64,000 nt of DNA from Coleophoma eucalyptorum (GCA_026120035.1 JALRME010000008.1:1178001-1242000); one strand, 5' to 3'; positions 44,530-57,690 are shown, counted from the first letter of the stretch. Numbers and translations: made by a program. Notes: a model not told the origin generated them from the sequence alone.

Positions 44530-46816
44530 CTAGAAATCACAGTCGATGCCCACATCGGTATCAAGCAAGCTGTTAAAAAACAAAACATCGCTCTCCTGAA
44601 ACGTCGGCCATTCCGGGGCATCGTCCATCGTCGGCATACCAAATGTCGGAAATTGGCTACTAGTGAACTGCAACAGGGTGTCATTCATCCACGCACTGCT
44701 GTCACCCATGACATCGCTATTACCATACACGGCCGCATAGTCTTGGTCCGTAGGAACGAACATTGATATTGATGGAGGCCCCGCGCTAGTCAATGGGGCC
44801 AAGTTTGACAGCCCGGCTTGGTTAGATGTGTTGAGTCCACTCAACATTACCGTGGAGCGCGGGTTTGCGCCTACAATACGCTCTCCCTCAAGCGACTCTA
44901 TACTCCCGCACCCGGCAATGCTAATGGTTCCAAAGTGCTGAATTTCGAGGCGCAGATTGCTGAAGGGCCTACCTCCATTTCGAAGGACACCTTGGAGGGT
45001 GCGGATGACTGAGAGGCCTTGGTTGACAACGTGCACGCCAGCACCGCGCTGCTTTAGGACTTCAAGGATGTGAACGACTGTCTCTACGAGCTGCAGATCG
45101 TCGCCTCGTTCTTTCAAGATGACCGGATCAGTGGTAGGTGTAGGTCTTAGAAGCCCTAAAAGGAGCGTGATCGTGGCAGTGAAGGCCTGGAATTCTACGA
45201 GAGTGTTGACGAAAGCCGTGTGGTGCGATTCACATAGGAACATCCATCTCTTGATGAGTTCCCTACTCGCATTCAAGCAAGAAATTCGAGAATAATCATA
45301 GCGTCGGTCCGTCCCCGCGCGCAGCATGAAGGGCAAATGCACGAGCGTCTCGAGTTCGAAATGCCAGATTTGGCATAAGATTCGATCCAATTGGGAAGCT
45401 GCTGCTTCAGTACAGCCTTCCAAAGGACTATGGGGGATTTCCCACCATGTGCGTGGCATCTGTTTTGCGAGGTTGCTGAGCTTTTCGTCGATTTCTTGGG
45501 TTGCAGAGAAGGCGTGAGTAGAATCAGCTTGATTGCGGGTGAGGATCAGACCCGCAATCTGGCAGATGTGTTGATTATAGCGTTCTTCGGTTGAAAACCA
45601 AGAGGTATGGTCATCTAATGAGAGTGCTATTGAGCCTGTGGCCGATGGTACGCCGAGCATTAGAGAGAGGAAGCGCTCCTAGCCAATGTTAGTGTGATGA
45701 ATCTGGACGACATCCAGTGTTCTATACTCCTTGCATTATCTGGTACCACAGACTATAACGTCTTGTGTCCTTTGGATCTGGCACATCTTTGGATGTCTTT
45801 AGAGATACTCTGTGTAAGCCCATAAGCTGGGCTAGGTTAATTGCCCTTCGTAAGATAAGCCATGCCCTGCGGAGATTACCAGCATTGATCTGATACACGG
45901 TCTGGAGTACAAGGCATTCAATGCCTTCTATACTACCAACTGAATCATCATCAGGAGTTACCGCTATTGGGATGAAGCTAATAATCTTTTTCATTAGTTC
46001 TCGAAGTGGTACTTTGGTCTGAAATGTTCGTTGGTCGATGTTTTCTGGGAGCTGTTGAATGCCGAGCGCTATGCAAAGAAGAAGTCTCGCAACAATCATC
46101 GGGTGGCTTGTAGCAACATTCGAGATGTCAAAAGGGTTTTGGAGTTCATGGTCAGAATTTTGAGGTACTCCGAGTAGCTGTGGCATAATATGTCGCCTAA
46201 GGAACCACCAACCGCTCGTCGTCGAGAGATAATCCAAATCTTCTTGACAAGGCAGCAGGGAAATAAGCTTTTGTCGTAGCTTCTCAGTTCCTCCACTCGG
46301 TACTTCTTGGCCAGCATTTGCGAGCGGACTTGTGGTTGGGGTCGTTTCGGCTGGTTGTCCTTGAACACTATCGGGTAATGACATAAATGGAGAGTGCAGG
46401 CCCTGCGCTATCGCCGGGGTCGACGAGGATGATACAAGACTGGCTGGTTCAGTTGAGCCTGATTTGTCTCCGCTATGCTGCAAGCCATTATCTATTAACT
46501 TTTCCAGTAGCATTTCTACTCTTCCCACACGCTGGTCCAGCGCTGAGTTTCCGGTACCAGCCTGTACCGCCTGGTCGTCGATATACTCCTGACTGAGACA
46601 TTTTGTGCCTTTGTCTAAACAGCTAGCACAGATAGACGTCTCTTCCGACCGGTAGATACACTTGATCTTCCTCCGCTTGCCTGTGCTTCATCAGCTTGGC
46701 AGCTTGGCAGCTTGTTAGGTGGTTGGGTACACACATTCCCAGCAGCTCCTCGTGCCCTTGCGGACCCTCTTCCGACGATTCTCCCCGACTGGAGGTGATG
46801 TAGAGGTATTCGACAT
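44530..46816 (-). CDS. Zn2Cys6 transcription factor
   Basis: Exons 46816-46735, 46680-45728 and 45678-44530 join in phase to 727 residues; introns are 54 and 49 nt. The zinc cluster C25, C28, C35, C45, C48, C55 reads RSCWECKRRKIKC then ICASCLDKGTKC; the first intron falls inside Cys28. A DxxVGRVEMLLEKLID helix (about 75-95) may dimerise. The regulatory domain includes MVARLLLCIALGIQQLP, LLQ-like RRAINLAQLMGLHR, SLWYQIMQGERFLSLMLGVPSA and RTWWEIP. The C-terminus is acidic and rich in Ser/Thr. It converges on the second SDR with 246 bp between stops. It is the right-hand border factor of the metabolic block. Confidence 0.92.
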
Positions 46817-47316
46817 CTTACAGACGTCACCCTCTTGATAACAGCACTTGGTGATGGTTGATGGAGTAAGCTGACTGCGAGAGCGAATTCTGCCTAAAGC
46901 AGTCTAGCTGACAAAACACGTGACTCCGTATACTACCCATCCTACAGTCCAACTGAAACTTGGTGGGCTCCATGTGATGTGGAACAAGCTCCAGCTTGCT
47001 CCGTCCGGCTTACTTTTCCAGTCTTTCTCCGCAAATTCATCTAGCATGTGGCACTCACTAACTTACTACGACACCTAGAGACAGGCACAGACCTAGCTGG
47101 TAATAGTAGAGCTAAACAAAGAAAATGGCACTATAATTTAATATTAGGGATTGTACTCTAATTTGGTTAGCTTATTAACGCCGCAGTGCTCATAAGAAAT
47201 CAAGTCAACAAGAACAAAATAATTGTTCATACTAGTAAATAACCTTTGAACACGAACTACATAAGATATATGACCTGTGCCCCTTTCGGGAAATTCATAC
47301 CTGTAGGGCTGACTTG
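46817..47316. other. Intergenic
   Basis: Promoter of the Zn2Cys6 factor on the left (CACGTGACTCCG near 46917 contains a CACGTG E-box) and 3' flank of the STAND pseudogene on the right. No gene. Confidence 0.5.
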
Positions 47317-49047
47317 TTATCGATTATATCGCCTCGATGGTTTAATGCGGGCACTGCTTAGAATTGTCTCGAACAGTTCTGCCCGCTGTACAAGGATAGG
47401 TGGCTCTTCAGCACTTGTGAATATAACACGCAGGTCTCCCTTGTTGTTTGAGACCAGTGTTTCCATATTATCCAGAAATGCTCCTAACTCACTGTTGCTG
47501 TCACATAAGTCGATGCGATCAATGATGATCAGCAGTGGCTCCAGTGTCTTGATCATAGCATTAAGAATTCCCCACAGCTCTAGCAAAGTTGCTTTGCTCA
47601 ATACTCGCATGTTCAGGATCTCTGGGATCTCGAAGATAACCAGAGGAAGCTTTTCCATAATTCGGATGATCAATAAGCTGAGCAGATGCCGAGTGGAGAG
47701 TTGCTCTTCAATATATACTCCGGCAAATAAGCATATAAGCTGCACGTCACCTTGCGTCCAAATGTCCCGGTATTCGGTTGTCATTTGTGTGACCCAAGTG
47801 CCTTGATTTCCTGCCATGACACTAAGCCAGAGCAGAGGTCGATAATTTGATGTAAGCGACCATTTAGTAAGGTCATCAATGACTCCGATGTTCTGCCAGT
47901 GGTATCTCTGAGATATTTCTCTGAGCTGTGTCTTTGCACAGTTCAGTTCTGCTTCGAAATGTTTCGAATTTGGCAATAAAACTTCGGCTAAGCTGGATAG
48001 TTCTCGATATGCCATCAATTTTCGCTCCTCTACTACTTGTTACTTTTTTCTAGTTTTGAGAGACAGGAAGGGATAAATGTTACTGAAAGCCATCTTCTTC
48101 TCTTGGTTTAACGACATTTCAATCCCATCAAGCCTTAAGAATAGATCCTGAGAGATTACATCTAGCTCTTGACGAAAGGAAGTAATAGCTAGGAATCAGT
48201 CAGTAATGAGTCAGTGTAATGAAGTGTTCCAACATGCCTCCGCTTATCTCTTGTACAGATTTGAGAGTCATGTCCTGGTGGGCAGCAGATGCTAGTGTTT
48301 GATATTGACTCAAGCGTGTTTTGCAGTCTGTCAGACGCGTAATATAGATATCAAATCTGTTACTTGTTGGCTTGAACAGGCAATCTACTACTTTCTCTTG
48401 GATTTTATTAGCATAGGAGACATGTATTCAGTTGGTAAAATTACATACTTAGGTTATTTCTTCTGAAGTATATTGTAGCCTTTACCAAGAACTCGAGGAC
48501 TGTCACAAAGCTATATCAAGTTATTTGAAAGCCTCAAAGACGTAATTAAGTTGTACAGTCCTTACATGAGGGCTACAACTTCTTTTATTTGACGAGTGTT
48601 GTATAGCTCTGCATATGCTTCAGCTACTGGAAGCGTGTCTACAATGTTGACAAGGAATGCATCTAGCTTTTCTTGTCTCTCTTTGTTCAATGCTACGGCT
48701 TTGAACAGAAGAGCAAGGCAGCCATAAGGAATAGTAAATCTCGGATCCTGTGGAACCATGACTTGAACGACTTGGGATATCTTATCCGCAAAGACGCAAA
48801 AAGTCTCGAAACGAGCTAGAATTTGCGTCCGAATGCCTTGCTTCTCCTTCTCTATCGTCATACTTTCTCGATAGAACTGGATGACTTTTACTAATTCAGT
48901 TGCGGAGGTAGTGTTCTCTATCAACTGGCGACTGTCAACATCATCTCCAACTACGCATAATAACTCTTGTGTCATTCTGACGCGAGTTTCTTTCGCTTGT
49001 ATGCAAATCCTGATTGTGTTAGTGTGTTGGGATAACTCTCCATCCAT
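47317..49047 (-). pseudogene. STAND/NLR-like gene with lost P-loop and in-frame stop
   Basis: From ATG 49047 exons can be joined (49047-48566, 48510-48449, 48396 onward) to a helical N-terminal domain (PQDPRFTIPYGCLALLFKAV, FVTVLEFLVKATIYFRR) of the type found at the front of fungal STAND proteins. After a segment I could not splice cleanly (about 48240-48170), coding resumes (RLDGIEMSLNQEKKMAFSN) and runs into an in-frame TAA at 48042-48040. It then continues without a frame change through LMAYRELSSLAEVLLP to 47317. The NTPase region has WLSVMAGNQGTW (47794-47814) where a GxxGSGKS P-loop is expected, so the Walker A lysine is missing; the Walker B-like LLIIIDRIDLCD and FTSAEEPP are kept. The stop fits CAA-to-TAA. 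No C-terminal repeats follow. It is divergent from the AAA ATPase. Confidence 0.75.
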
Positions 49048-49813
49048 CTACACTCAGTCAAAACGCGTACGGGCTGTCATCTATTTCCATATACCACTTT
49101 ACTAGTCTATTCGTGGTATGTTCTTGTATATTCTTTTCCCCTTGTAGATGTAAGGCAGTGCCTTGGAGCGAGACCAGATTTGTATCTTTAGAAAGCTCCA
49201 TCGTGGAACTAGCCACAAACAATAAATTGAGGTATTGGATAGAGAAGAAGGAATCACGAGTTTATGCGTAAGCCGTTATGAATCGTTAATTGAGAAGATA
49301 AAATGAAGCCGCCTTTTTTGGGAATCAAGGCGGATGGGAGTCGTGGCTATAATGCGGCTGTGGATATGTGAGTACCAATGCAACCATTTCATGGACAGCT
49401 GGGATTGGAGTGGCTTAGTGTTGTGGCGGGGTGCATGCTTCATGTACCATGGATTTCTCTACTGATTGTATAGCCCATCTCCAGATTTCAACACCCACAA
49501 GCTTTTGTTGCGAAACATGGCGGAGCCTTGTTCCAGTTATTGAGAAATTTTAACCCCCCCCTCCCCCCCGTCGCATCCAATTCGGCTCACCGAGCCTATA
49601 GTACCTGGCTTGCTTGTACTCATGCTTGAATCAGAACACGCGGGCTGCGAACTTCTGATCTAAGTATTTATACTTTTCCTTCATAAATCTCGAATAAGGA
49701 TTCTAATAAATGTCCATTCAATACTTTGAGCAAATCAAAACTAGTAACACGCCAGGTGTTCATTTTTAATACACTACTCTTCAAACCACGACGGGAATAA
49801 TCATAGGCACGAT
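49048..49813. other. Divergent promoter region with a C-rich run
   Basis: Between the STAND pseudogene and the AAA ATPase. A nearly pure C tract lies at 49554-49569 with one T. No gene. Confidence 0.55.
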
Positions 49814-52321
49814 ATGGAACATCCAAGACTGGCGGAGGAACAAAACCCGACTGGCGAGCAACCAATCATAATGCCGAATATGCAAGAAACTGGGAAGCCC
49901 ATACCGATAGACAGACCAGTATTCCAACCACTACAATCCGAGCAGGAAGCAGAATTGAGGAAGCTCTCGGGATACAACTTCAGGAAGAACATTGCCAAGT
50001 TTTGGGATAGGAATGGTGAAAGCCGTTGGCTCAGTGAAGCTGAGTGGGCATATCGATCTGCTCGTGAAGAAAAGGGAGAGGACTGGGTTTTGGATTTCTG
50101 TTATATGATCGACAGAAGTGGAAATAAAGTACAATCTATAAGCATTAATTCAGATTATTTAGTAGGAACCATCCGGAAGGCTATAACCTTTGACACAACC
50201 ATTGATAGGCTCTCCTCATCACTGAAGTAAGTAATCATCATGAGGTTTCAAAATTTTCTGACCCTGAGCAGATTGGATTCGCCATTCTGCATGTTCTTCC
50301 ATCACTGGGAGGATATTGAAATTGCTATTCAAGCTGATGATAACCTCAGTGAAAAGGATAAGCATGACTTCGAAGTTCTGAAGTGGGCTTACAATAATTG
50401 TTCACTGGAAAATGATAACAATCTCACTTTCAAGTTATTCCACGACCAGATTAGAGAGTCCATAAAAATGGGCTCCATAAACTATGAAAGTATTTGGGCT
50501 TTGTATAAACCGGGGAAAAGAGTACTCATCAAGGACGTACTAGGAGAGTGGCAGATGGCCATGTGTGTCTCTTGTCAAAAGCAGCTCCCTAGGCATTCGC
50601 AACTCAAGGATGAAAGAATATTCACAAATTGGGAAGTCAGTGTATGGCAGATGACATGGGATGCTGCAAAAGAAAGGTTTTCAAGAGTGCTCTGGGTATA
50701 TGAGCTGGAGCCTTTTGCTGGAAGTCGGCGAATCACTACCATTCCTCTCCTACCATTGGAATACTACCAAGATGAGGATAAGAAGGTTTCCAATCCTGAA
50801 GCACAACAGAAACTGCAGGATTTCCTTATTAAACGTGGCTTGAGTTGGAAAACCTACACTTCGAACAATCCGACAAGTTCATTCTATGATGGCCCTGCAG
50901 CAACGGCTGTGGATATCTACAATCCCTCTCGCCCTCGCCCTTATTTACCACCACCACCTCCTGGAGAACGTCCAAATTCTTTGAAAACAATCAAGGCAAG
51001 CAATGATCGAATATTTGTTATCCTTTTCTGGTGATTTACTCACTATTTGTAGTTAAAAGGTCGCGTTGTGGTCGATCAGAAAAGCGATTTCTCTGTATCA
51101 GTTATGTTCAACACGAAGTACTATAATTATGACAATAGTGTAGCGATTACCAAGAATGTTAGCGCATCGGACGATCGGAAAGAGTTTGTTGCGTTTGACA
51201 ATCACCCTAGGAGATTGGATTTCGAGGCCACAGGAATGCAAGCAATGATGTGCCCAGGAGCTGTTTTATGTCACCATGCCGAGTCAGAGAATTGGTACTG
51301 GGTCTCCATTAATAGATTGCAGGATGTATCATGGAGGGCGGATGCCCTTGAATCCCTTGTACTCGAGGCCGAGAAGAAGCAGATGCTTGTGGATATTGTT
51401 GAGAACTACAAGAAAGGGAAATTCGAAGGTGTTCCAGATCTCATTTCGGGGAAGGGAGAGGTAAATCTCATCCTACTAACATTTTCAATTCTAATCATAT
51501 TTCTAGGGGCTCGTCATTTTGCTTTACGGACCTCCCGGGGTGGGCAAAACGCTCACGGCAGGTAAGGACTCCTAAATTGCTTGGAAATTTTTTTACAATA
51601 TTAACATGTGAATAGAAGGTGTAGCGGAACATCTGCGACGTCCGTTGCAATCAATCAGCTTTTCGGCATTGATTGACACAGAAGGCGATTTTGAATCGTA
51701 CCTGAAGTCCTCTTTTCTCCAAGCTTCCCGACACGAGGCAATTTTGTTGCTTGACGAAGCCGATGTCATATTAGAACAACGCGCATTTGAAGATGTCAAA
51801 CGGAATAGTATTGTGTCGAGTGGGTTCCATTTCAGCCTCAACATGCTCCTTTCAATTGCTTACATGCATCAGCATTCCTTCGCACGATCGAGTATTTCGA
51901 TGGTATCGTCTTTCTAACTACAAATCGGCCCAAAACAATTGATCCAGCATTTGAGTCCCGCATTCATCACACTATTGAATATGAACCGTTAAATTCTGTC
52001 ACTCGCATGGAGATTTGGAAGCAGTTTCTAACAAAGCTTCAACCCCGCAGTGAAGCCAATATTGCGCGAGTGATGGACTCACTTGATCACTTTAAGTATT
52101 ACGAACTTAACGGACGCCAGATCAGAAACGTAATCAATATATCCTCGGCTATTGCAAGGGCCAGAACGAATGGTGTTTTAGACATCGAGATAGTTAAGGC
52201 TATTGCTAAGAAGACCTCTCGATCCACTATATTCAAGGGAGCCACCAGCCATGACGAATACAACTCCAAGGATAGATCGGATTGGTATCCAAAAGGAGAG
52301 CATTTGAACGGATTTCGTTGA
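49814..52321 (+). CDS. AAA+ ATPase with fungal N-terminal domain (DUF7025-like)
   Basis: Six exons join in phase to 750 residues: 49814-50226, 50272-50995, 51053-51460, 51507-51561, 51616-51819 and 51873-52321. The second intron (50996-51052) uses a GC donor (AAG|GCAAGC). The N-terminal 500 residues hold a large fungal-specific region (FCMFFHHWEDIEIAI, WALYKPGKRVLI, HPRRLDFEATGMQAMMCPG, WYWVSINRLQDVSW). The AAA core follows: Walker A GPPGVGKT at 523-530, Walker B LLLDEAD with Asp580-Glu581, sensor 1 FLTTNRP, arginine-finger region FESRIHHTIEY and a small helical lid (LNGRQIRNVINISSAIARA). Relatives are numerous in filamentous fungi and their roles are mostly unknown; some resemble BCS1 or proteasomal-type AAA proteins only in the core. 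All motifs are intact, so it should hydrolyse ATP. There is no TM or targeting signal. Confidence 0.93.
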
Positions 52322-52707
52322 GATAGCTATTCAAACTTATGCTAAAGCAGCACTACTTTCCCTCCAAGATTAAGCTTCAGGCCTCTTGTTTACAACTTCA
52401 TCATTAGAAAACGACATAAGTTACTCATAATGCCCGCTTTGGGAGGTGAAATTATGTAATAAGTTCTTAAACATTATTTATTCGCTCTTTTCACTCCCAA
52501 ATTTGCTCTCTTGTAACAACTTCTAACGATAGGAACCCTGCTCTTCTGTAACAGCCTCCTCTTTATTTTTCAAGGTCTTATTCCTTCATAGAACCCTTAC
52601 TTAATGAAAGCGCACTTGTAACAGTTCCTTGAGCTTTCGAAAGGTACTTCAAGTATTCTACTATCAATAAGCGGTAAGGCAAAATATGTTCTTTTTTGAA
52701 TCATATT
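52322..52707. other. 3' flanks of convergent AAA ATPase and 5-oxoprolinase genes
   Basis: AT-rich with several loosely similar TCTTGTAACA(A/G) segments (near 52510, 52543, 52614). No gene. Confidence 0.55.
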
Positions 52708-55700
52708 CTAATGTGCTTGCTCTTGCCTTATCTGGAATTGAGTGACATGTCTCTTACTTGTTCGGTTTATGATCGAAACTGGCTCCAAGTGGTTATTGTC
52801 CTTGACGCCCCAGCCTCCACCACCTGGTGTCTGGATAACAAATCGGTCACCAGACGTGATCTTGAAGTCTTTCCTGCCGCCGAGCCTGCACCACCTGTCT
52901 CCGTTCTCTGTCTTGCGAACCAGGTAATTAATACCAAAATCACCTGGACCGCCGCCAGCAAGACCAAATGGTCTAGTAGCGCGCCGCTCACTCACAATAC
53001 TTCCTGATAGTGGGCGTAAAAACTCATAGTCGCGGGTAATGCCATTGCCTCCTCTGTATTTCCCATCTCCACCACTTCCATCTCTGATACTAAACTCTCG
53101 TAATATCACGGGGTATCGCTTTTCCAATACCTCAGGGTCGGTGATACGTGTGTTCGTGATATGGACATGAACTCCACTGGTTCCATGCCAGCCCTCACCC
53201 GCACCGGAACCACCGCAAATGGTTTCGCAGAAGCCAAATCCCTGGGTTTCTTCGCCGGTGACTGGATCTTTCCCACCATGTCCGAACGAGAACACGTTAC
53301 AGTCACCCTGGCTGGCGGCACACGCTTCAAAAGCCTTGATCAATACGTCGGTGATGCGCTGACTGGTGATGGGATTTCCTGCGCAGACAGCTGCAGTAGG
53401 ACTTGGATTCAAAATGGTGCCCTCAGGAATCACGAACTTGATGGGCCGGAGGCAGCCCTGGTTCAAGGGAATATCTTGCGCTATGAGGCATCGTATGACG
53501 TAGAGAGTCGCCGACTTTGCAATTGCCTGCGGAGCATTGTAGCTATTGTATCCTTCAGCACCGGTACCAGTCCAGTCAAATTCGGCGGATCCGGTTTCTC
53601 CATCGATTGTCACGGTCAGTTGGATGGGTGTACCATCATCCATATAATCAACCGCCTGAAGTTGCTTGCCTCCGAATTTGACGAACGTTTCCCGTAGGAA
53701 TTTTCGAACCGAGGATTCGGCATTCAACGTAATAGCGTCCATGTAGAAATGAACCTCTTCTAGCCCAAACTCCTGAATAAGCTCTCTTACAAGATTCGCA
53801 CCTTTTGCATTGGCCGAAACTTGGGCTTTAAGGTCGTTGATATTGTCGGCCAATCTGCGCGTACCTGAACAACCGGGATACTTTCCGGGATCCTCGTACA
53901 TGAGTTTGCGAATACCCTCTTCATCAAATTGATTGTCGCGAACAAGGAAATGGGACACGATTGCAGCACCTTCTTCCCAGAGCTCAACCGAGCCGGCAGG
54001 CATTGAGCCTGGAAGAATGCCACCAATCTCTTGGTGATGGCCTCGCGAGGCAGTATAAAAAATGATCTCCTTGCCCTCTTTGTCGAATACTGGAGTAATG
54101 CAAGTAATATCGGGCAAGTGAGTGCCTCCAGAAATAGGGTGATTTGCAACTATCACATCACCTGGTCGGAAGTTGCTACCGTGAAGCTTATGCTGGTATA
54201 CAACGGCCTGCTCCATACTTCCAAGATGGATGGGAACATGAGGGGCGTTGGCAACAAGCTGTCCAGATGGTCCAAATAGGGCACAACTAAAGTCAAGGCG
54301 CTCTTTGATGTTGACTGACACACTTGTCTTTTGTAACGCGTGGCCCATTTGTTCCGCAATGCTCATGAATCGATGAGCCATCACAGATAGTCGAACAGGG
54401 TCTACCGCAGAAGCAGCATCTTGGTCTTTGGCCTCTGTATTTTCTGCATCTTTCTCCAGCTCAATAACAACATGACGGTCAAGGATGATAGCCTTTGTGC
54501 GTGGTGCAACAACAATGGTTTGTGTATCATCCAAGATCATCGCTGGACCACTGATGAGATCGCCTTTGGTAAGGGTGGAAAGTGTATATAAAGGAGCAGA
54601 GACCCAACCGTTCTCAAAATAAATTTTAACAGTATCAGTGCATTTGGTTGATACAACGGGGGTTGGGGGTGCCTCCGCAAGCTGCTTGCTCAGGATGAAT
54701 TCGGGCTCAGGAGACAAGCTTTCAGCCTTCCCTCGAACGCGGACATCTTCAACCAAGATATCTCTGTCCGCCATGATAAATGAAAACTGCCGACGATGTT
54801 CCTCAATAAAAGCTGTCGCAAAGTCGCCATCTGCTGGTCGTTCAATCATGAATGTAGTGTCGGAGCCAGCATATCGAAGGTTCAAATAGTGTTCGAAGCT
54901 CATTGATGACTTTGGTACACCATCCTCTGTCAATTTTGCCGCTGCTTTTGTTTCAAGATTAGCAAACCGACTTTCGAGGTCCTCATTTGATTCGGAGTAT
55001 TTCAGAGAGCAAGGTTCTTGCAAGTCATGGACCAACTCAGCCAGTGCCATGCCATAAGCTGACAATATAGAGGAGTATCGATGGATTAAGATGCGACCAA
55101 TCCCAAGATTTGAGGCAATGGCACAAGCATGTTGTCCACCTGCTCCCCCAAAGACGGCAAGATCGTGTTGTGAAGGAGAGTAACCTTTTGCCTCAGTCAG
55201 TGACCGAATTGGACGACACATTGTCTCGTTGGCGACATCGAGGAAGCCAAGGGCAATCTCTTCGATAGATTTGGCCTTGCCACCAGCCTTTTCGAGATCG
55301 GCGTTAATTTCTCTTGCCATCTTCTCGAATGCAGAGTGAGCACCATCATAATCGAGAGGTTCATTCTCGTCCTTGCCAAATAACTTTGGGAAATAATTCG
55401 CCTGTAACCGACCAAGGACAAGATTTGCATCGGTGACAGTGAGAGGCCCTCCTTTACGATATGCTACTGGTCCCGGGTGAGCGCTGGCAGATTCCGGTCC
55501 GGCTGCGAATCGACCATTCTGATACGTTAGGACGCTGCCGCCGCCTATAAATATTGTTAGAAATAGTAAATAAATAGACTTGGGTTGTTGAAAAATTACC
55601 AGCGGCTACAGTTTCTACCTCGAGTTGTGGCGATTGGATGGTGATTCCCGCAGTGACTGACTCAAAAGTATGTTCAAGCTTGCCTGCATACCTTGAGACA

Positions 55701-56826
55701 TCGGTACTCGTACCACCCATGTCGAATCCAATTACAGGTTTCTTGGATTCTATATCGTAGCATGTTTTGCCAAAGCCTACTACACCTCCTGCTGGCCCCG
55801 AGAGGATAGCTTTTAGCCCACTAAAATTTTGCCAGGCAATAAGACCACCATCACTTTGCATGAACTCGCATTTTACACCACCGCTTTGCTCTAAATCCCC
55901 AACGAAACCTTTTCGGAATCCGTCAACGTAGGCTTTTGTGAGAGGAGTTAGATAAGCATCGGCAGTGGCGGAGTATCCTCTGGCGATGGCCTTGATCATA
56001 GGAAAAATCTGTGCTGATAAAGAGATCTGGGTGAAACCAATCTCGGATGCAATCTTTGAGATCTGTAGTTCATGCTCAGGATATGTGTAAGAGTGTAACA
56101 TAGTGACTGCAATTGCCCGAACTCCCTTGTCATAAAGAGCCTGGAGTCCATCTTTGGTTTTATTGACGTCTAGAGAAACTTTAAGTGGTCAATCCAACTT
56201 AAACATTTCTTTGGACTCACCTAAAGGCTTTATCACTCTTATCAGCTCACCACCGATACCCCGGATCAATCCGAGCTTTTCCGCATCGGCTCCCTCTGTC
56301 AAAGCGATATCTTCAGTAGAATCATACAGGGTGACACGCTCATCAATCTCAAGAACATCCTCAAAAAGCGTGTCAGGCCGCTGAATATTCAGGGCAAAAA
56401 TATCTGGGCGGGTCTGATCTCCAATACGAAGAAGGTCCTTGAAGCCACTGGTGACGACTAGCGCACACGGTGTGGATGATCGTTCCAAGAGTGCATTGGT
56501 CGCAACGGTTGTTCCCATCTTGATTGATTCTGTGCAAAACCATCAATTTTTGAATTGGCTGCAAATGAAGAATGAGGCTGACCTATTTTTGAGGTATCGA
56601 TCTTCTGCCCTCGGGGAATTTTCTCGCCCGTGACGGTCTCGAGTATTCGACGAATCCCTTCCGTTGGAGCATCTTTATAGTTGGCTGGGTCATTGCTCAG
56701 CAATTTGACGAGAATATCGGGCCTTCCAGGCACAATTCCAAGACAGTCTGTGAAGGTGCCGCCTCTATCTATGGCAATTCTGATTCCATTGACAGGCTGA
56801 TTCTGCGCACTGTCAGGTTGCAGCAT
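52708..56826 (-). CDS. OXP1: 5-oxoprolinase (ATP-hydrolysing), hydantoinase A/B fusion
   Basis: Exons 56826-56583, 56529-56221, 56169-55600 and 55544-52708 join in phase to 1319 residues, normal for eukaryotic 5-oxoprolinase; introns are 53, 51 and 55 nt. The N-terminal hydantoinase A half starts [15 protein letters not shown], then [24 protein letters not shown] and [14 protein letters not shown] (actin-like ATPase phosphate loops), and ends with [14 protein letters not shown]. The hydantoinase B half has [57 protein letters not shown] and TPGGGGWG near the end. The enzyme opens 5-oxo-L-proline to L-glutamate with ATP in the gamma-glutamyl cycle, in the cytosol. It is intact. A related hydantoinase activity is possible but the length and fusion order favour 5-oxoprolinase. 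Confidence 0.95.
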
Positions 56827-57690
56827 GGTGAACTTAACAGATATAAAACGAAGGTGGCATTAGTTGTACGCGAATGCCAATTATAAGAGTGGCAATAAGA
56901 ACAAGAGAATAGCTTGAAATTTCTTGGAGAAGTCTTGTGTTTGAGTTTTAAAACATGCGGTGCCTTCAATAAGTAGTGAACGCGAGAGCCAAGAATGGCC
57001 ATTATCGGCCTCCTTCTCCGTGATGCATGACACGCCCGTAGGGACGGAGCAATGATCACCAACTGATCGTATGCTAATCGTGCCTATTACCTCGCAGCTC
57101 TTGATTCCAGGGACTATGCACAACATATTTTCGCCGTTGACGCTAGTACCTAAGAAGTTTGGCTATCGGGATAAATAACCGACGTCGTCATTCACCTCAG
57201 TCCATGGGCTTTGAATGAGCGATCAAGCATCAAAAGTGGAGCAAGAGTACAATACCCTTGCTCCAACGCACGGAAAAGGCCCATCACAAAGAAGCATTAT
57301 GTCTTCCCGAACACGTGAGCATAGAGATAGGACTTTTAGTCTCCGATCGGTATTATCTCGGGAGGACTTTCGGTGCGTGTGCCCGTTGATCAGCGACCAC
57401 ATTCTTCGTACGTGGATAAGGACTTTCGATATGTATACTCGATCTAGATTCAATTATGGTAACTAATCCAAATATTCCGGGTGGGTACAAGGTCTTTCTC
57501 TTATAAACATGCGAGTTCCCGTCATTTGCACGTTCAAGATCAAACTTGCTGTGACACCACACTTTTGTAGCATTGAATCAAAGCCACTGGCCAATAACAC
57601 TCTTAACGAGTGCTACTTACAAGACACAGAAACAGTGACAGCAATGAAGTAATCCGGTAATTATTACTCAAAGTACATTTATTCATCTCT
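56827..57690. other. Intergenic, promoter of 5-oxoprolinase
   Basis: 864 bp. Holds TCCGATCGGTATTATCTCGG near 57341 with CGG elements. No frame above 97 codons and none with family signal. Confidence 0.55.
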
